DNA of 64,000 nt from AP-15 sp963845735. GTDB taxonomy: Bacteria; Pseudomonadota; Alphaproteobacteria; ATCC43930; CGMCC-115725. The stretch is from the NCBI GenBank assembly GCA_963845735.1, contig CAWJTR010000009.1, forward strand, positions 372,001 to 436,000, given 5' to 3'. Made by a program: the position numbers and the translations under genes. Below the pieces are notes generated by a model, which saw only the letters and a list, made by a program, of their open reading frames with translations, ran no database searches and had not been told where the DNA came from. Shown here piece after piece: positions 16,681 to 25,111 of the stretch (position 1 is the stretch's first letter; each line of letters opens with the position of its first letter).

Positions 16681-17628
16681 TCATGATGCGGCCGCGGCGT
16701 TGACCCGCCACCGCAGCAAGCGGTGGACGACACGCATCAGGCGCGGCACGATATTCGGCCGCAACAGGCGCGGGTCGTAACCGGAAAGCCGCCGCTCGTT
16801 CTCGGCCAAGCAGATTTCGATTAGCGCCGCCGGAGAAAGATCGACCGCAGCCAGCGACTTGCCGCCGGTTAAGGTGAAGTTATTGTCCTGCGGCGTCCCC
16901 ACGACGCCCGTCTCGGCTTGCGCGCCGCCGCCGACACCGCGGGCAATCCCGATCCGCTCCCAGATCAGAAACGCCCAAACCGCGAGGGTCTTGATCGCGA
17001 ACAGCGGACGACGCCACCACGGCAATCGACGCTGGTGCCAAGCCGCCCAATTGACGAAGAACAGGATATGGCGGCCTTCCTCCTGCATGACCGGCTCGAA
17101 GGTGTCGACCAAGCTCGGCGGAAAAAAACCAGACCGCTGCGCCAGAGCGAACAGGCCAAAGGCAAAAAAACTGTCGATGCACTCGCTGAAACCGGTGACC
17201 ATAAACGCCCATTCGGGGTCGCGCGGGCGGATGTACTCGGGCTCGGGCGCTAGGCGGATGCCGTAGGCCGCGACGAGGTTGGAGAGGACCTCCTTGTGCC
17301 GGCCCTCCTCGAACCCGTCGAGCTCGATCGCCTGACGCAAAAGGGGGTCGGCGATGGTCTCGGCGTAGCTCAGCACGCGCAGGCGGGCTTTTCCCTCGGT
17401 TTGTACTGCGATGTCCCAGATCGGCAGACCGATCAGCCGCTCGCGCGCTCCGGTCTCGAGCACCGGCCAATCGATGACGGACGGCTTGTAACGGTTATGG
17501 GTGTCGAGCAGCATCCGGCAAAACGCCGTCTTGTGCGCCTCGCTGCCGGGAACAATCGGTCCGGGTTCGGGTGCAGCCCACACCCGGGCAGCACGATCGG
17601 CAGCCTCGACCGTCGCATCATCCGACAT
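16681..17628 (-). CDS. Ferritin-like (di-iron) domain protein of unknown function
   Basis: The 315-residue protein contains two carboxylate-histidine motifs, ELDGFEEGRHKEVL and VMQEEGRHILFF, with an extra Glu in MVTGFSECIDSFF. That is the E-x2-H arrangement of di-iron four-helix bundles. A hydrophobic stretch near AIKTLAVWAFLIWERIGIA suggests membrane association. It could be an oxidase or hydroxylase acting on a membrane lipid or quinone, but the substrate is unknown. It is 255 bp upstream of hpnL on the same strand, so the two may be co-transcribed. The start at 17628 (MSDDATVEAAD) is chosen because the longer frame has no conserved content and runs antisense to rpmH-rnpA. Confidence 0.7.
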   Translation of the reverse strand: MSDDATVEAADRAARVWAAPEPGPIVPGSEAHKTAFCRMLLDTHNRYKPSVIDWPVLETGARERLIGLPIWDIAVQTEGKARLRVLSYAETIADPLLRQAIELDGFEEGRHKEVLSNLVAAYGIRLAPEPEYIRPRDPEWAFMVTGFSECIDSFFAFGLFALAQRSGFFPPSLVDTFEPVMQEEGRHILFFVNWAAWHQRRLPWWRRPLFAIKTLAVWAFLIWERIGIARGVGGGAQAETGVVGTPQDNNFTLTGGKSLAAVDLSPAALIEICLAENERRLSGYDPRLLRPNIVPRLMRVVHRLLRWRVNAAAAS

Positions 17629-17739
17629 CGGCGCCACTTTGCTCCCTGAGCATCTCAGACATGCCACGTTCGCCGCAAAACGCTCTAATCGAACGCATCG
17701 GAAGACCGGGCCATTCCATGCCACGGACCTGCCGTGTCG

Positions 17740-17768
17740 TTGACTTGGCGGATCGCCTCCCTTATATA
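17740..17768 (+). promoter_or_regulatory. Sigma-70-type promoter of the rpmH operon
   Basis: TTGACT (17740-17745), a 17-bp spacer and TATATA (17763-17768) form a near-consensus promoter 43 bp upstream of the rpmH start. It is probably the main promoter for rpmH-rnpA-yidD-yidC. Confidence 0.75.
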
Positions 17769-17811
17769 GCCGCCTCCGCTCGTGAGAGATGCCGCAATCG
17801 GAGCCGGTACC

Positions 17812-17946
17812 GTGAAGCGCACTTACCAGCCCAGCAACCTCGTTCGCAAGCGCCGCCACGGTTTTCGCGCGCGGATGGCGACCGTCGCGGGGCGCCGCGT
17901 GATTGCCGCTCGGAGGGCAAAGGGCCGCAAGCGACTCTCCGCCTGA
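17812..17946 (+). CDS. rpmH: 50S ribosomal protein L34
   Basis: This 44-residue, highly basic protein starts with GTG: KRTYQPSNLVRKRRHGFRAR, then GRRVIAARRAKGRKRLSA. It matches bacterial L34 in length and in nearly every conserved position. L34 is the first gene of the conserved rpmH-rnpA-yidD-yidC cluster, and a strong promoter lies just upstream. The GTG start is supported by the conserved second residue Lys. Confidence 0.97.
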   Translation: MKRTYQPSNLVRKRRHGFRARMATVAGRRVIAARRAKGRKRLSA

Positions 17947-17989
17947 GGCGGCGAGCTGGCCTTGCTCGACCGCGGCGGTCGGGAATTTC

Positions 17990-18385
17990 GTGGCCGGCAG
18001 ACTTGCAACACTTAAGCTTCGGGCCGATTTCCTGCGCGCCGCGGCGGATCGACACAAAGCGGTCATGCCCGGCTTGGTCTTGCAGGTTACGCAGCAGCCG
18101 CCGGATCTGGAAGGCGGTCCGATGCTGCGGGTGGGGTTCACCGCTAGCCGCAAAGTTGGCAACGCGGTGATCCGCAATCGGGCCAAACGACGGTTGCGTG
18201 CGGCGGCCGCGCAGATTTTGCCGGTTCAGGGGAGCCCAGGTACTGATTACGTGCTGATCGCGCGGGCGGCGACGGCAGCGCGCCCTTACGCGGCGCTCGT
18301 TGCCGATCTCGCCGCAGCGCTCCGCAGGGTTGAGCGCAGCCGAGCGGGACACCGGCCCGAGCGTCGCGCGGAAGGAGCACGATGA
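17990..18385 (+). CDS. rnpA: Ribonuclease P protein component
   Basis: The 131-residue basic protein assists the RNA subunit of RNase P in maturing tRNA 5' ends. It shows RADFLRAAADRHKAVMPGLV and the RNR signature GFTASRKVGNAVIRNRAKRRLR. The GTG at 17990 is chosen because it gives the usual short N-terminus and follows rpmH by 43 bp; an ATG at 17903 would overlap rpmH. Its stop overlaps the yidD start (ATGA), so the two are coupled. Confidence 0.93.
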   Translation: MAGRLATLKLRADFLRAAADRHKAVMPGLVLQVTQQPPDLEGGPMLRVGFTASRKVGNAVIRNRAKRRLRAAAAQILPVQGSPGTDYVLIARAATAARPYAALVADLAAALRRVERSRAGHRPERRAEGAR

Positions 18386-18672
18386 GACCGCAATACCGTG
18401 GCAAGTTTTTGAGTGCGGGCTTGCGCGCAGCAGTTCGCGCCTACCAACTTATCGTTTCGCCGCTGCTGCCTCCCTCCTGCCGCTTTCTGCCGAGTTGCTC
18501 GGATTACGCGATCGAAGCGCTCGAACGGCACGGCGCGCTTCGCGGCGGCGGCCTCGCGCTGTGCCGGCTCGCGCGTTGCCATCCGTGGGGCGGCAGCGGC
18601 TATGATCCAGTGCCCCGACGCAAACCGGCCGACAGACCCGTCGACTGCCGGCATGTCGGCGTCGCAAACTGA
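18382..18672 (+). CDS. yidD: Membrane protein insertion efficiency factor
   Basis: The 96-residue protein has the YidD core: LIVSPLLPPSCRFLPSCSDYA, EALERHGALRGG and RLARCHPWGGSGYDPVP. The conserved cysteines and the amphipathic N-terminal helix suggest a peripheral inner-membrane protein that helps YidC insert proteins. It lies between rnpA (4-bp overlap) and yidC (21-bp gap), the standard order. Confidence 0.95.
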   Translation: MRPQYRGKFLSAGLRAAVRAYQLIVSPLLPPSCRFLPSCSDYAIEALERHGALRGGGLALCRLARCHPWGGSGYDPVPRRKPADRPVDCRHVGVAN

Positions 18673-18693
18673 AGCTGACTGGGCTAGACCGAA

Positions 18694-20424
18694 ATGGAAC
18701 AGCGCAACCTCCTGATTGCGATCGCGCTGTCGGTCGGCATCCTGATTGCGTTCCAATTCGTGTTCGAGCGGCTGCGTCCACCGCCAGTGCCGCATGTAGG
18801 AACCACTGCCACCACGCCCGCTACCCAATCGGCAGCCCCGGGCACCGCCGCGCCTGGCGTCTCCGCCCCCAAAGCGGTCGCGGCCAGCGCCGCCGAGTCC
18901 CGGGCGGCGGCGATCGCCAGCCAACCGCACGTCAAGATCGACACACCGCGGCTGCACGGCTCGATCGCGCTGTTAGGCGCGCGGTTCGATGATCTCACAC
19001 TCGCGACCTATCATGAGACCGTCGACCCAAAGAGCCCAGAGGTCGTTCTGCTGTCACCGCCTGGGACCACGAGCCCCTATCTCGCCGAATTCGGCTGGGT
19101 TGCGGCCAAGCCCGGGCAGGTCAAAGTTCCGGGACCCGAAACTTTGTGGAAAGCCTCGGGCGGGCCGCTGACCCCGTCGAACCCGATGACTTTGACATGG
19201 GACAATGGCCAGGGACTTATCTTCACGCGCACGATCTCAGTCGACCCTTATTACATGTTCACGGTGCGCGACTCGGTTAACAACAACGGCACCGCCCCGG
19301 CCGAGCTGCTGTCCTACGGCCTTGTCAGTCGCACCGGCACGCCGCCAGTTGCCGGCTATTATATTCTGTTCGAAGGCCTGATCGGTTACCTCGAAGGATC
19401 ACTACAGGAGGTCAAATATTCCGCGTTGAGTCCCGGCAAACCGCACGACTTCTCGTCCACCGGCGGCTGGCTTGGTTTCACCGACAAGTACTGGCTGACC
19501 TCGCTGATTCCGCCGCAAGACGAGAGGGTCGAGGCTCGCTTCACGCATACGCTCGAAGGCGGCGTCGAGCGCTATCAAACCGACTATCTCGGACCCAAAA
19601 TGACGGTAGAGCCCAATGGGACGGCGGCGATCTCGACTCGCTTTTTCGCCGGGGCCAAGGAACTCAACCTGCTCGAAGCCTATAGCGCCTCCGGGATCCC
19701 GCTATTCGAATATTCCATAGATTTTGGCTGGTTTTGGTTCTTGACCAAGCCGATCTTTCGAATTCTACTTATCTTCGAACGGGTGCTTGGCAACTTTGGC
19801 TTGGCGATCCTGCTGTTCACCTTCTGCGTCAAACTGCTCTTCTTCCCGCTCGCCAACAAATCCTATCAGGCGATGAGCAAGATGAAGCTGCTGCAGCCCG
19901 AGATCCAGAAATTGCGGGAGCGGTTCCCGGATGACAAGGCGCGCCAGCAACAAGAGATGATGGCGCTCTACAAGCGCGTCGGCGCAAACCCGCTAGCCGG
20001 CTGCCTGCCTATCGTAATCCAGATTCCAGTGTTTTTCTCGCTCTACAAGGTCTTGTTCGTCACGATCGAGATGCGCCACGCTCCATTCTTCGGCTGGATC
20101 CGTGATTTGTCGGCGCCCGACCCGACTTCCTTCGCCAACCTCTTTGGCCTGTTGCCGTTCACACCCTCCGCCGTGCCGATGATCGGTTCTTTTCTGATGA
20201 TCGGCGCTTGGCCGCTGATCATGGGCCTGACGATGTTTCTGCAGCAAAAGCTCAACCCGCAGCCGGTCGATCCGATGCAGGCACGGATGTTTATGCTGCT
20301 GCCGATCGTCTTTACCTACATGCTGTCGCACTTCCCGGCGGGGCTCGTGATCTACTGGGCATGGAACAACACACTAAGTATTGCCCAGCAATGGGCGATC
20401 ATGCGCCGCGCGGGGGCGGCCTGA
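18694..20424 (+). CDS. yidC: Membrane protein insertase YidC
   Basis: The 576-residue insertase works alone or with SecYEG. It has an N-terminal membrane helix (about 5-24), an Ala/Pro-rich linker, a large periplasmic beta domain (about 60-340), then the conserved insertase core. The core contains NFGLAILLFTFCVKLLFFPL, a coiled cytoplasmic hairpin (MSKMKLLQPEIQKLRERF), GCLPIVIQIPVFFSLYKVL, and final helices near the C-terminus (MLSHFPAGLVIYWAWNNTLS). Length and order match alphaproteobacterial YidC, with no truncation. Confidence 0.97.
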   Translation: MEQRNLLIAIALSVGILIAFQFVFERLRPPPVPHVGTTATTPATQSAAPGTAAPGVSAPKAVAASAAESRAAAIASQPHVKIDTPRLHGSIALLGARFDDLTLATYHETVDPKSPEVVLLSPPGTTSPYLAEFGWVAAKPGQVKVPGPETLWKASGGPLTPSNPMTLTWDNGQGLIFTRTISVDPYYMFTVRDSVNNNGTAPAELLSYGLVSRTGTPPVAGYYILFEGLIGYLEGSLQEVKYSALSPGKPHDFSSTGGWLGFTDKYWLTSLIPPQDERVEARFTHTLEGGVERYQTDYLGPKMTVEPNGTAAISTRFFAGAKELNLLEAYSASGIPLFEYSIDFGWFWFLTKPIFRILLIFERVLGNFGLAILLFTFCVKLLFFPLANKSYQAMSKMKLLQPEIQKLRERFPDDKARQQQEMMALYKRVGANPLAGCLPIVIQIPVFFSLYKVLFVTIEMRHAPFFGWIRDLSAPDPTSFANLFGLLPFTPSAVPMIGSFLMIGAWPLIMGLTMFLQQKLNPQPVDPMQARMFMLLPIVFTYMLSHFPAGLVIYWAWNNTLSIAQQWAIMRRAGAA

Positions 20425-20438
20425 GCACAGTGCCACGG

Positions 20439-21149
20439 ATGGCAGGAGACGGCGCCGCGGATCTGTTCCCCCCGCGTCTACTCGACGTGGATCTGCTCAC
20501 GGCGGGAGGGCGGCTGTTCGCGCGTGAAGCTCGCTTTGTCGCCGGGGCCGCCGAACCCGCGGCGTTGCCGCCTGAGATCTTGCCCGAAATCGCCTTCGCC
20601 GGCCGATCCAATGTGGGCAAATCGAGCCTCGTCAACGCCTTGACCGGGAGGCGCGTGCTGGCGCGCACTTCGAACACGCCCGGGCGCACGCAGCAAATCA
20701 ATTTCTTCGATCTCGGCGGCGCGCTGATGCTGGTAGACCTACCGGGGTATGGATACGCCGAAGCATCGAAAGCTGCGGTCAAGCGCTGGACAGGGTTGGT
20801 GCGTCGCTATCTGCAGACTCGCTCAGCATTACGGCGTGTTTGTCTGTTGATCGACGCCCGCCACGGCATCAAGGAAGTCGACCGACCGCTGCTCGACATG
20901 CTTGATCGTGCCGGTGTCTCCTATCAGATCGTGTTGACCAAGACCGATAAGCTGGGCCCGACGGTACTTGCCGAGGCTGCCGAACGGGTCGCAGCCGAAC
21001 TCGCCACCCACACCGCCGCGCATCCCGAGATCCAGCTGACCAGCGCCGAGGAGCGCCGCGGCATCGCCGCGTTGCGCGCGACGCTCGCCGACCTAGCGAT
21101 CGCCCCATCGGAAGCTCCTGCCTTGGCGGCGTCTCAACAAAGACTTTAG
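20439..21149 (+). CDS. yihA: Ribosome biogenesis GTP-binding protein YihA/EngB
   Basis: The 236-residue small GTPase acts in 50S assembly and division. Motifs are G1 GRSNVGKSS (about residues 55-63), the TNTPGRTQQINFF-type switch (NTPGRTQQ), G3 DLPGYGYA and G4 TKTDKL. It follows yidC by 14 bp, in the usual order. ATG 20439 is preferred; an in-frame GTG at 20430 is equally close, and a longer frame overlaps yidC and has no conserved content. Confidence 0.94.
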   Translation: MAGDGAADLFPPRLLDVDLLTAGGRLFAREARFVAGAAEPAALPPEILPEIAFAGRSNVGKSSLVNALTGRRVLARTSNTPGRTQQINFFDLGGALMLVDLPGYGYAEASKAAVKRWTGLVRRYLQTRSALRRVCLLIDARHGIKEVDRPLLDMLDRAGVSYQIVLTKTDKLGPTVLAEAAERVAAELATHTAAHPEIQLTSAEERRGIAALRATLADLAIAPSEAPALAASQQRL

Positions 21150-21231
21150 AGTGCCCCCGCGATGAGCCCCACCGCCAATCCCTCGTCATCCTCCGACTGC
21201 GCCAACGCCGACCCCGCGGCTCAAGGCCGCG

Positions 21232-22077
21232 GTGTTGGCCGAGGCGCTGCCTTATATGCGCCGCTACGCCGGCCATACAGTGGTCGTCAAATACGGCGGC
21301 CACGCGATGGGCGAAGGCGGCGATTCATTCGCCCGCGACGTTGTGCTGTTGCGGCAGGTCGGTATCAATCCGATCGTGGTACACGGCGGCGGGCCGCAGA
21401 TCGGCCATATGCTGGAGCGTCTCGGCATCGAAAGCCGCTTTGTCGACGGGCTCAGGGTCACCGACCGCGAGACGATGGAAGTGGTCGAAATGGTCCTTGC
21501 CGGCACGATCAACAAACAGTTGGTGGCAGCGATCAACGCCGAGGGCGGTTGCGCGATCGGATTGACCGGCAAGGACGGCGGGCTGATTTCGGCGAAAAAG
21601 GCCGTCCGCACGCGGGTGGAAGGAGGCGCCAGGATCGAGATCGATCTCGGCTTTGTCGGCGAGCCCGAGCATGTGGCGGCCAGGGTACTCGACACCTTCA
21701 GGCAATCGGACATCATCCCGGTGATCGCTCCGATCGGCGTCGGGGTTGCCGGCGAGACCTACAACATCAACGCCGACACGGTGTCGGGGGCGGTCGCCGC
21801 TGCGGTCAAAGCAACTCGGCTGTTGTTGCTGACCGATGTCGCGGGCGTGCTCGACGGCGACAAACGGCTATTGTCGGAGATCACCGCCGGCTCCGCGCGG
21901 CGGATGATCTCCGATGGCATCATTTCCGGCGGCATGATCCCCAAAGTCGAGACCTGCCTCGACGCCGTCGATGGCGGGGTTGAGGCGGCGGTGATCCTCG
22001 ACGGGCGCGTACCGCATGCGCTCCTGCTCGAGCTGTTCACCGATGCGGGGCCGGGTACCCTGATCCGGGGCGGCTAG
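21232..22077 (+). CDS. argB: Acetylglutamate kinase (start uncertain)
   Basis: Catalyses ATP-dependent phosphorylation of N-acetylglutamate, the second step of arginine synthesis. Visible motifs are VVVKYGGHAMGEGG, VVHGGGPQIG, the NINADTVSGAVA block and LLLTDVAGVL. The only start in this frame is GTG at 21232 (281 residues), slightly short for the family. The preceding codons (TPRLKAA) look like native ArgB, and an ATG at 21162 in the neighbouring frame gives a plausible N-terminus (MSPTANPSSS). An extra base near 21190 may therefore have detached the true start. It follows yihA by 82 bp. Confidence 0.92.
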   Translation: MLAEALPYMRRYAGHTVVVKYGGHAMGEGGDSFARDVVLLRQVGINPIVVHGGGPQIGHMLERLGIESRFVDGLRVTDRETMEVVEMVLAGTINKQLVAAINAEGGCAIGLTGKDGGLISAKKAVRTRVEGGARIEIDLGFVGEPEHVAARVLDTFRQSDIIPVIAPIGVGVAGETYNINADTVSGAVAAAVKATRLLLLTDVAGVLDGDKRLLSEITAGSARRMISDGIISGGMIPKVETCLDAVDGGVEAAVILDGRVPHALLLELFTDAGPGTLIRGG

Positions 22078-22086
22078 GACGCCGCG

Positions 22087-22779
22087 ATGCCTGCCGTCGG
22101 CGGCCGAGCGCTCGACGAGATCGAGACCTGGATTTTCGATCTCGACAACACGCTCTACCCCGCCTCCTGCCGGCTGTTCGATCAGATCCATGCGCGAATG
22201 CAAGGCTTTATCGCCAAGCGGCTAGGGCTGTCGCCGGAAGCGGCGCTCGTGGTGCAGAAAACCTATTTCCGCGAGCACGGGACGACGATGCGTGGGCTGA
22301 TGACCGTCGACCGGGTCGATCCCCACGAATTCCTCGCTTATGTTCACGATGTCGACCTCGCCTGCGTGCCGGCCGACCCGGTGCTGGCCGCGGCATTGGC
22401 CGCCCTTCCCGGCCGCAAAATCGTGCACACCAACGGCTCGGTGCGCCACGCCGAGCGACTGCTCGATCACCTCGGCATTAGCCAATCATTCTGCGGTATC
22501 GTCGACATCGCCGCCGCCGGGTTTGAGCCCAAGCCGGCGCTCCCCGGCTACCATGAGCTGCTGCGGCGTTACGAGGTCGGTCCGCAGACCGCGCTGATGG
22601 TGGAAGATATGGCCAAGAACCTGGTCCCTGCCGCCGCCCTCGGCATGACCACGGCCTGGGTGCGCGGCACCGTCGACTGGGCCGCTGCCGGGGCCGATGG
22701 CGGCCACGTTCACCACATCGTCGACGATCTCGGCGGCTTTCTCGCGTCCGCGGCATCGCTCGACCGCAGTTGCGCGTGA
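22087..22779 (+). CDS. Pyrimidine 5'-nucleotidase-like HAD hydrolase
   Basis: The 230-residue HAD-superfamily phosphatase has the nucleophile motif WIFDLDNTLYP (both Asp present), the second motif IVHTNGSVRHAERL, a Lys in FEPKPALPGY and the acidic motif LMVEDMAKNL. Length and the FDLDNTLYP/EDMAKNL pair match the SDT1/yeast-type pyrimidine 5'-nucleotidase group common after argB in alphaproteobacteria. The gap to argB is 9 bp, so they are co-transcribed. Substrate specificity is inferred from family only. Confidence 0.85.
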   Translation: MPAVGGRALDEIETWIFDLDNTLYPASCRLFDQIHARMQGFIAKRLGLSPEAALVVQKTYFREHGTTMRGLMTVDRVDPHEFLAYVHDVDLACVPADPVLAAALAALPGRKIVHTNGSVRHAERLLDHLGISQSFCGIVDIAAAGFEPKPALPGYHELLRRYEVGPQTALMVEDMAKNLVPAAALGMTTAWVRGTVDWAAAGADGGHVHHIVDDLGGFLASAASLDRSCA

Positions 22780-22789
22780 GGCATTCGTG

Positions 22790-23069
22790 GTGTCCGTCGC
22801 AGACACAATCCGCAGCAAGCTGACCGACCGGTTCACGCCGGCGAGGCTAGAAGTCATCGACGAATTCGCATCGGCATGCCGGACATGCCGGAGCGCGGCC
22901 CGAGGGCGAGACCCATTTCACCGTGACGATCGTCTCCGCGGGATTTGCCGGCTTAAGCCGAGTGGCTCGGCAGCGCCTCGTCTATCAGACCCTCGCCGAA
23001 GAACTCGCTACCCGCGTCCACGCACTGTCACTGACGACGCTGACGCCCGCGGAAGATCGCCACAGGTAG
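22790..23069 (+). pseudogene. bolA: BolA-family protein, single-base frameshift
   Basis: GTG at 22790 starts SVADTIRSKLTDRFTPARLE. Removing one T at about 22864 restores ESHRHAGHAG and GETHFTVTIVSAGFAGLSRV, then RQRLVYQTLAEELATRVHAL, to TAG at 23067. The repaired product is 92 residues, the normal BolA length, with the conserved C-terminal HALSLTT. BolA proteins bind monothiol glutaredoxins and take part in iron-sulfur handling. The exact repair by one base argues for a sequence error or a very recent mutation. Confidence 0.85.
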
Positions 23070-23083
23070 AGAGAGGCTCACGG

Positions 23084-24208
23084 TCACGCCGCCGCGCTAA
23101 GGAAATCGCGCAGTTCGGCGGTGGGAGCGTTTTTCATGACAAAGGCATCGCCGATGTGGCGGGGTAGGATCAGGGCGATCCGGCCGTCGTGGACCTTTTT
23201 GTCTTTGCCCATATGCGCAAGGAGACGCTCCGCCGAGATGCCGGAGAGCCCGACATCGGCGAGCCGCGTCGGCAGCCCAGTCGCCGCGAAATGGTGACGC
23301 ACGCGCTCACCCTCCGCCGCCGGGACGAGTCCGAGCCGCGCGGCGAAATCGAAGGCCAGCACCATGCCCAACGCTACGGCTTCTCCGTGTAGCAGCCGGC
23401 TGCTGAACCCGGTTTCGGTTTCGAGGGCGTGTCCGAAAGTGTGGCCGAAATTCAGCAACGCGCGCTCACCCTCCTCGCGCTCGTCGACGGCGACAATCGC
23501 CGCCTTCATTCGGCAGCTCGTCATGACCGCCTGTCTGACGGGTTCCGGCTCCAGCGCGCATAGGGCGTTGCCCTGGCGTTCGCACCACGCGAAGAATTCG
23601 GCGTCGCGGATCAGGCCATATTTGACAATCTCGGCATAGCCGGCGAGGAGCTCGCGGCGGGGCAAGGTCGACAAGGCTCCGGTATCGGCGAGAACCAGAC
23701 GCGGCTGGTAAAAGGCGCCGATCAGGTTCTTGCCCATCTGAGTGTTGATCCCGGTTTTGCCCCCGACCGAGCTATCGACCTGGGCCAGCAAGGTTGTCGG
23801 GATCTGCGCAAAGTCGATCCCGCGCAACAAGGTGGCCGCGGCAAACCCGGTCATGTCGCCGACGACACCGCCGCCCAACGCCACCAGCATCGAACCGCGC
23901 TCGATGCCGCAGGAGAGGATCTCCTCGACGAGACGCCCGAAATGGTCGAGGTCTTTGGTCTCCTCGCCGGGCGGCAGGACAACCGTGTGGTGTGTGATCC
24001 CGGCTTCCGCGAGGCTGTCGCGCAACGGCGCCAGGTAATGCCGGGCGACGGTCTCGTCGGTGACCACGACCGCCTGCCGGCGGCGCATCAGCGGCAGGAT
24101 TTCCCGGCCGGCTTGCTCGACCAGACCCGGCCCGACGACGATATCATAGGCGCGCTCGCCCAACGCCACGCGCAGGCGCTCGGATGCAGTTTGGGAGGTC
24201 ATCGTCAT
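23084..24208 (-). CDS. aroB: 3-dehydroquinate synthase
   Basis: The 374-residue NAD- and metal-dependent enzyme catalyses the second step of the shikimate pathway. Motifs are LVALGGGVVGDMTGFAA, IPTTLLAQVDSSVGGKTGIN, the metal-ligand region with AGYAEIVKYGLI, and LLNFGHTFGHALE (His ligands) followed by LHGEAVALGM. ATG 24208 overlaps the aroK stop (ATGA); an internal ATG at 24202 is possible. It forms the usual aroK-aroB operon. Confidence 0.97.
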   Translation of the reverse strand: MTMTSQTASERLRVALGERAYDIVVGPGLVEQAGREILPLMRRRQAVVVTDETVARHYLAPLRDSLAEAGITHHTVVLPPGEETKDLDHFGRLVEEILSCGIERGSMLVALGGGVVGDMTGFAAATLLRGIDFAQIPTTLLAQVDSSVGGKTGINTQMGKNLIGAFYQPRLVLADTGALSTLPRRELLAGYAEIVKYGLIRDAEFFAWCERQGNALCALEPEPVRQAVMTSCRMKAAIVAVDEREEGERALLNFGHTFGHALETETGFSSRLLHGEAVALGMVLAFDFAARLGLVPAAEGERVRHHFAATGLPTRLADVGLSGISAERLLAHMGKDKKVHDGRIALILPRHIGDAFVMKNAPTAELRDFLSAAA

Positions 24209-24831
24209 CCTTCGCTATTGGTATCGGGCGGTGTCATCGTGCACGGGCAGGCCGCGAGCGCCGCAATCGCCCGATTGACCGTCGCTTCGGGCGAACCGTC
24301 GCCGCTGTCGACGGTCACCTCGGCCTTCGCATAGATCGGATGCCGCCGCTCGATCAGTTCGCCCAGGATCGCGCGCGGGTCGCCCGCTTTCAGCAGGGGC
24401 CGGTCGGCGCGGCGCGACACCCGCTGGACCAGCACGTCGAGATCGGCGCGCAGCCACAGCGACACACTACGCCGCGCGATTACTGCGCGGGTCATCGGAT
24501 CCATGAACGCGCCGCCGCCGGTCGCCAGCACATGGACCGGTCCGGCGAGCAGCCGGGCGATGACCCGGCGCTCGCCGTCGCGAAACGCCTGCTCGCCGCG
24601 ATTGGCGAATATCTCCTCGATGGTCTCGCCGGCAGCCGCTTCGATCTCCTGGTCCGAATCGAAAAACGGCAGACCGAGCCGGATTGCGAGTCGGCGGCCG
24701 ATTTTGGTCTTGCCGGCGCCCATCAGTCCGACGAGGACCACCGTCCGGCACGGGACAAAGCGCCGCACCGCCAAGGTTCGCCGTCCGATTTCGAGCGCGT
24801 CAGTCTGCACCCCGATCCTCTCCGCCGACAT
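24205..24831 (-). CDS. aroK: Shikimate kinase
   Basis: The 208-residue kinase phosphorylates shikimate with ATP. It shows the P-loop VGLMGAGKTKIGRRLA, the shikimate-binding FFDSDQEIE, GERRVIARLL, ATGGGAFMD and the lid RADRPLL. A 30-residue N-terminal extension before the P-loop is common in alphaproteobacteria. It is coupled to aroB by a 4-bp overlap and is divergent from the small membrane protein and xerD. Confidence 0.96.
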   Translation of the reverse strand: MSAERIGVQTDALEIGRRTLAVRRFVPCRTVVLVGLMGAGKTKIGRRLAIRLGLPFFDSDQEIEAAAGETIEEIFANRGEQAFRDGERRVIARLLAGPVHVLATGGGAFMDPMTRAVIARRSVSLWLRADLDVLVQRVSRRADRPLLKAGDPRAILGELIERRHPIYAKAEVTVDSGDGSPEATVNRAIAALAACPCTMTPPDTNSEG

Positions 24832-24959
24832 TGCTCTTTTTCCCGGCGTCCGGGACCCGTACTAGCATATCGTGCTGCCTGGTCGTCAATCGGCGTGGGG
24901 CTGGTCCGGCCGGGCAATTCGGCCGAAACTCTCCGGCCAGGGGACATGCGAGCCGCGGC

Positions 24960-25100
24960 ATGGGAAAGCTGACCATCTGGTTCGTCGCCGTCATCGTCTT
25001 GGCGGCGCTCGGCGGCGCCGCCTATCTCGCCCTGTGGAACCCGCCTGCGCCCTCGGCGGCGGTCGAAAAGGTATTGCCGGATGCGCGGTTCCCGAAGTAG
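24960..25100 (+). CDS. Small single-pass membrane protein upstream of xerD
   Basis: This 46-residue frame (GKLTIWFVAVIVLAALGGAA) has one N-terminal membrane helix at about 4-24 and a short polar tail ending PDARFPK. It sits alone between divergent aroK and xerD, where small proteins of this type are often found in related genomes. No function is known. The start is the first ATG before the helix. Confidence 0.6.
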   Translation: MGKLTIWFVAVIVLAALGGAAYLALWNPPAPSAAVEKVLPDARFPK

Positions 25101-25111
25101 CCGGCGGAACC

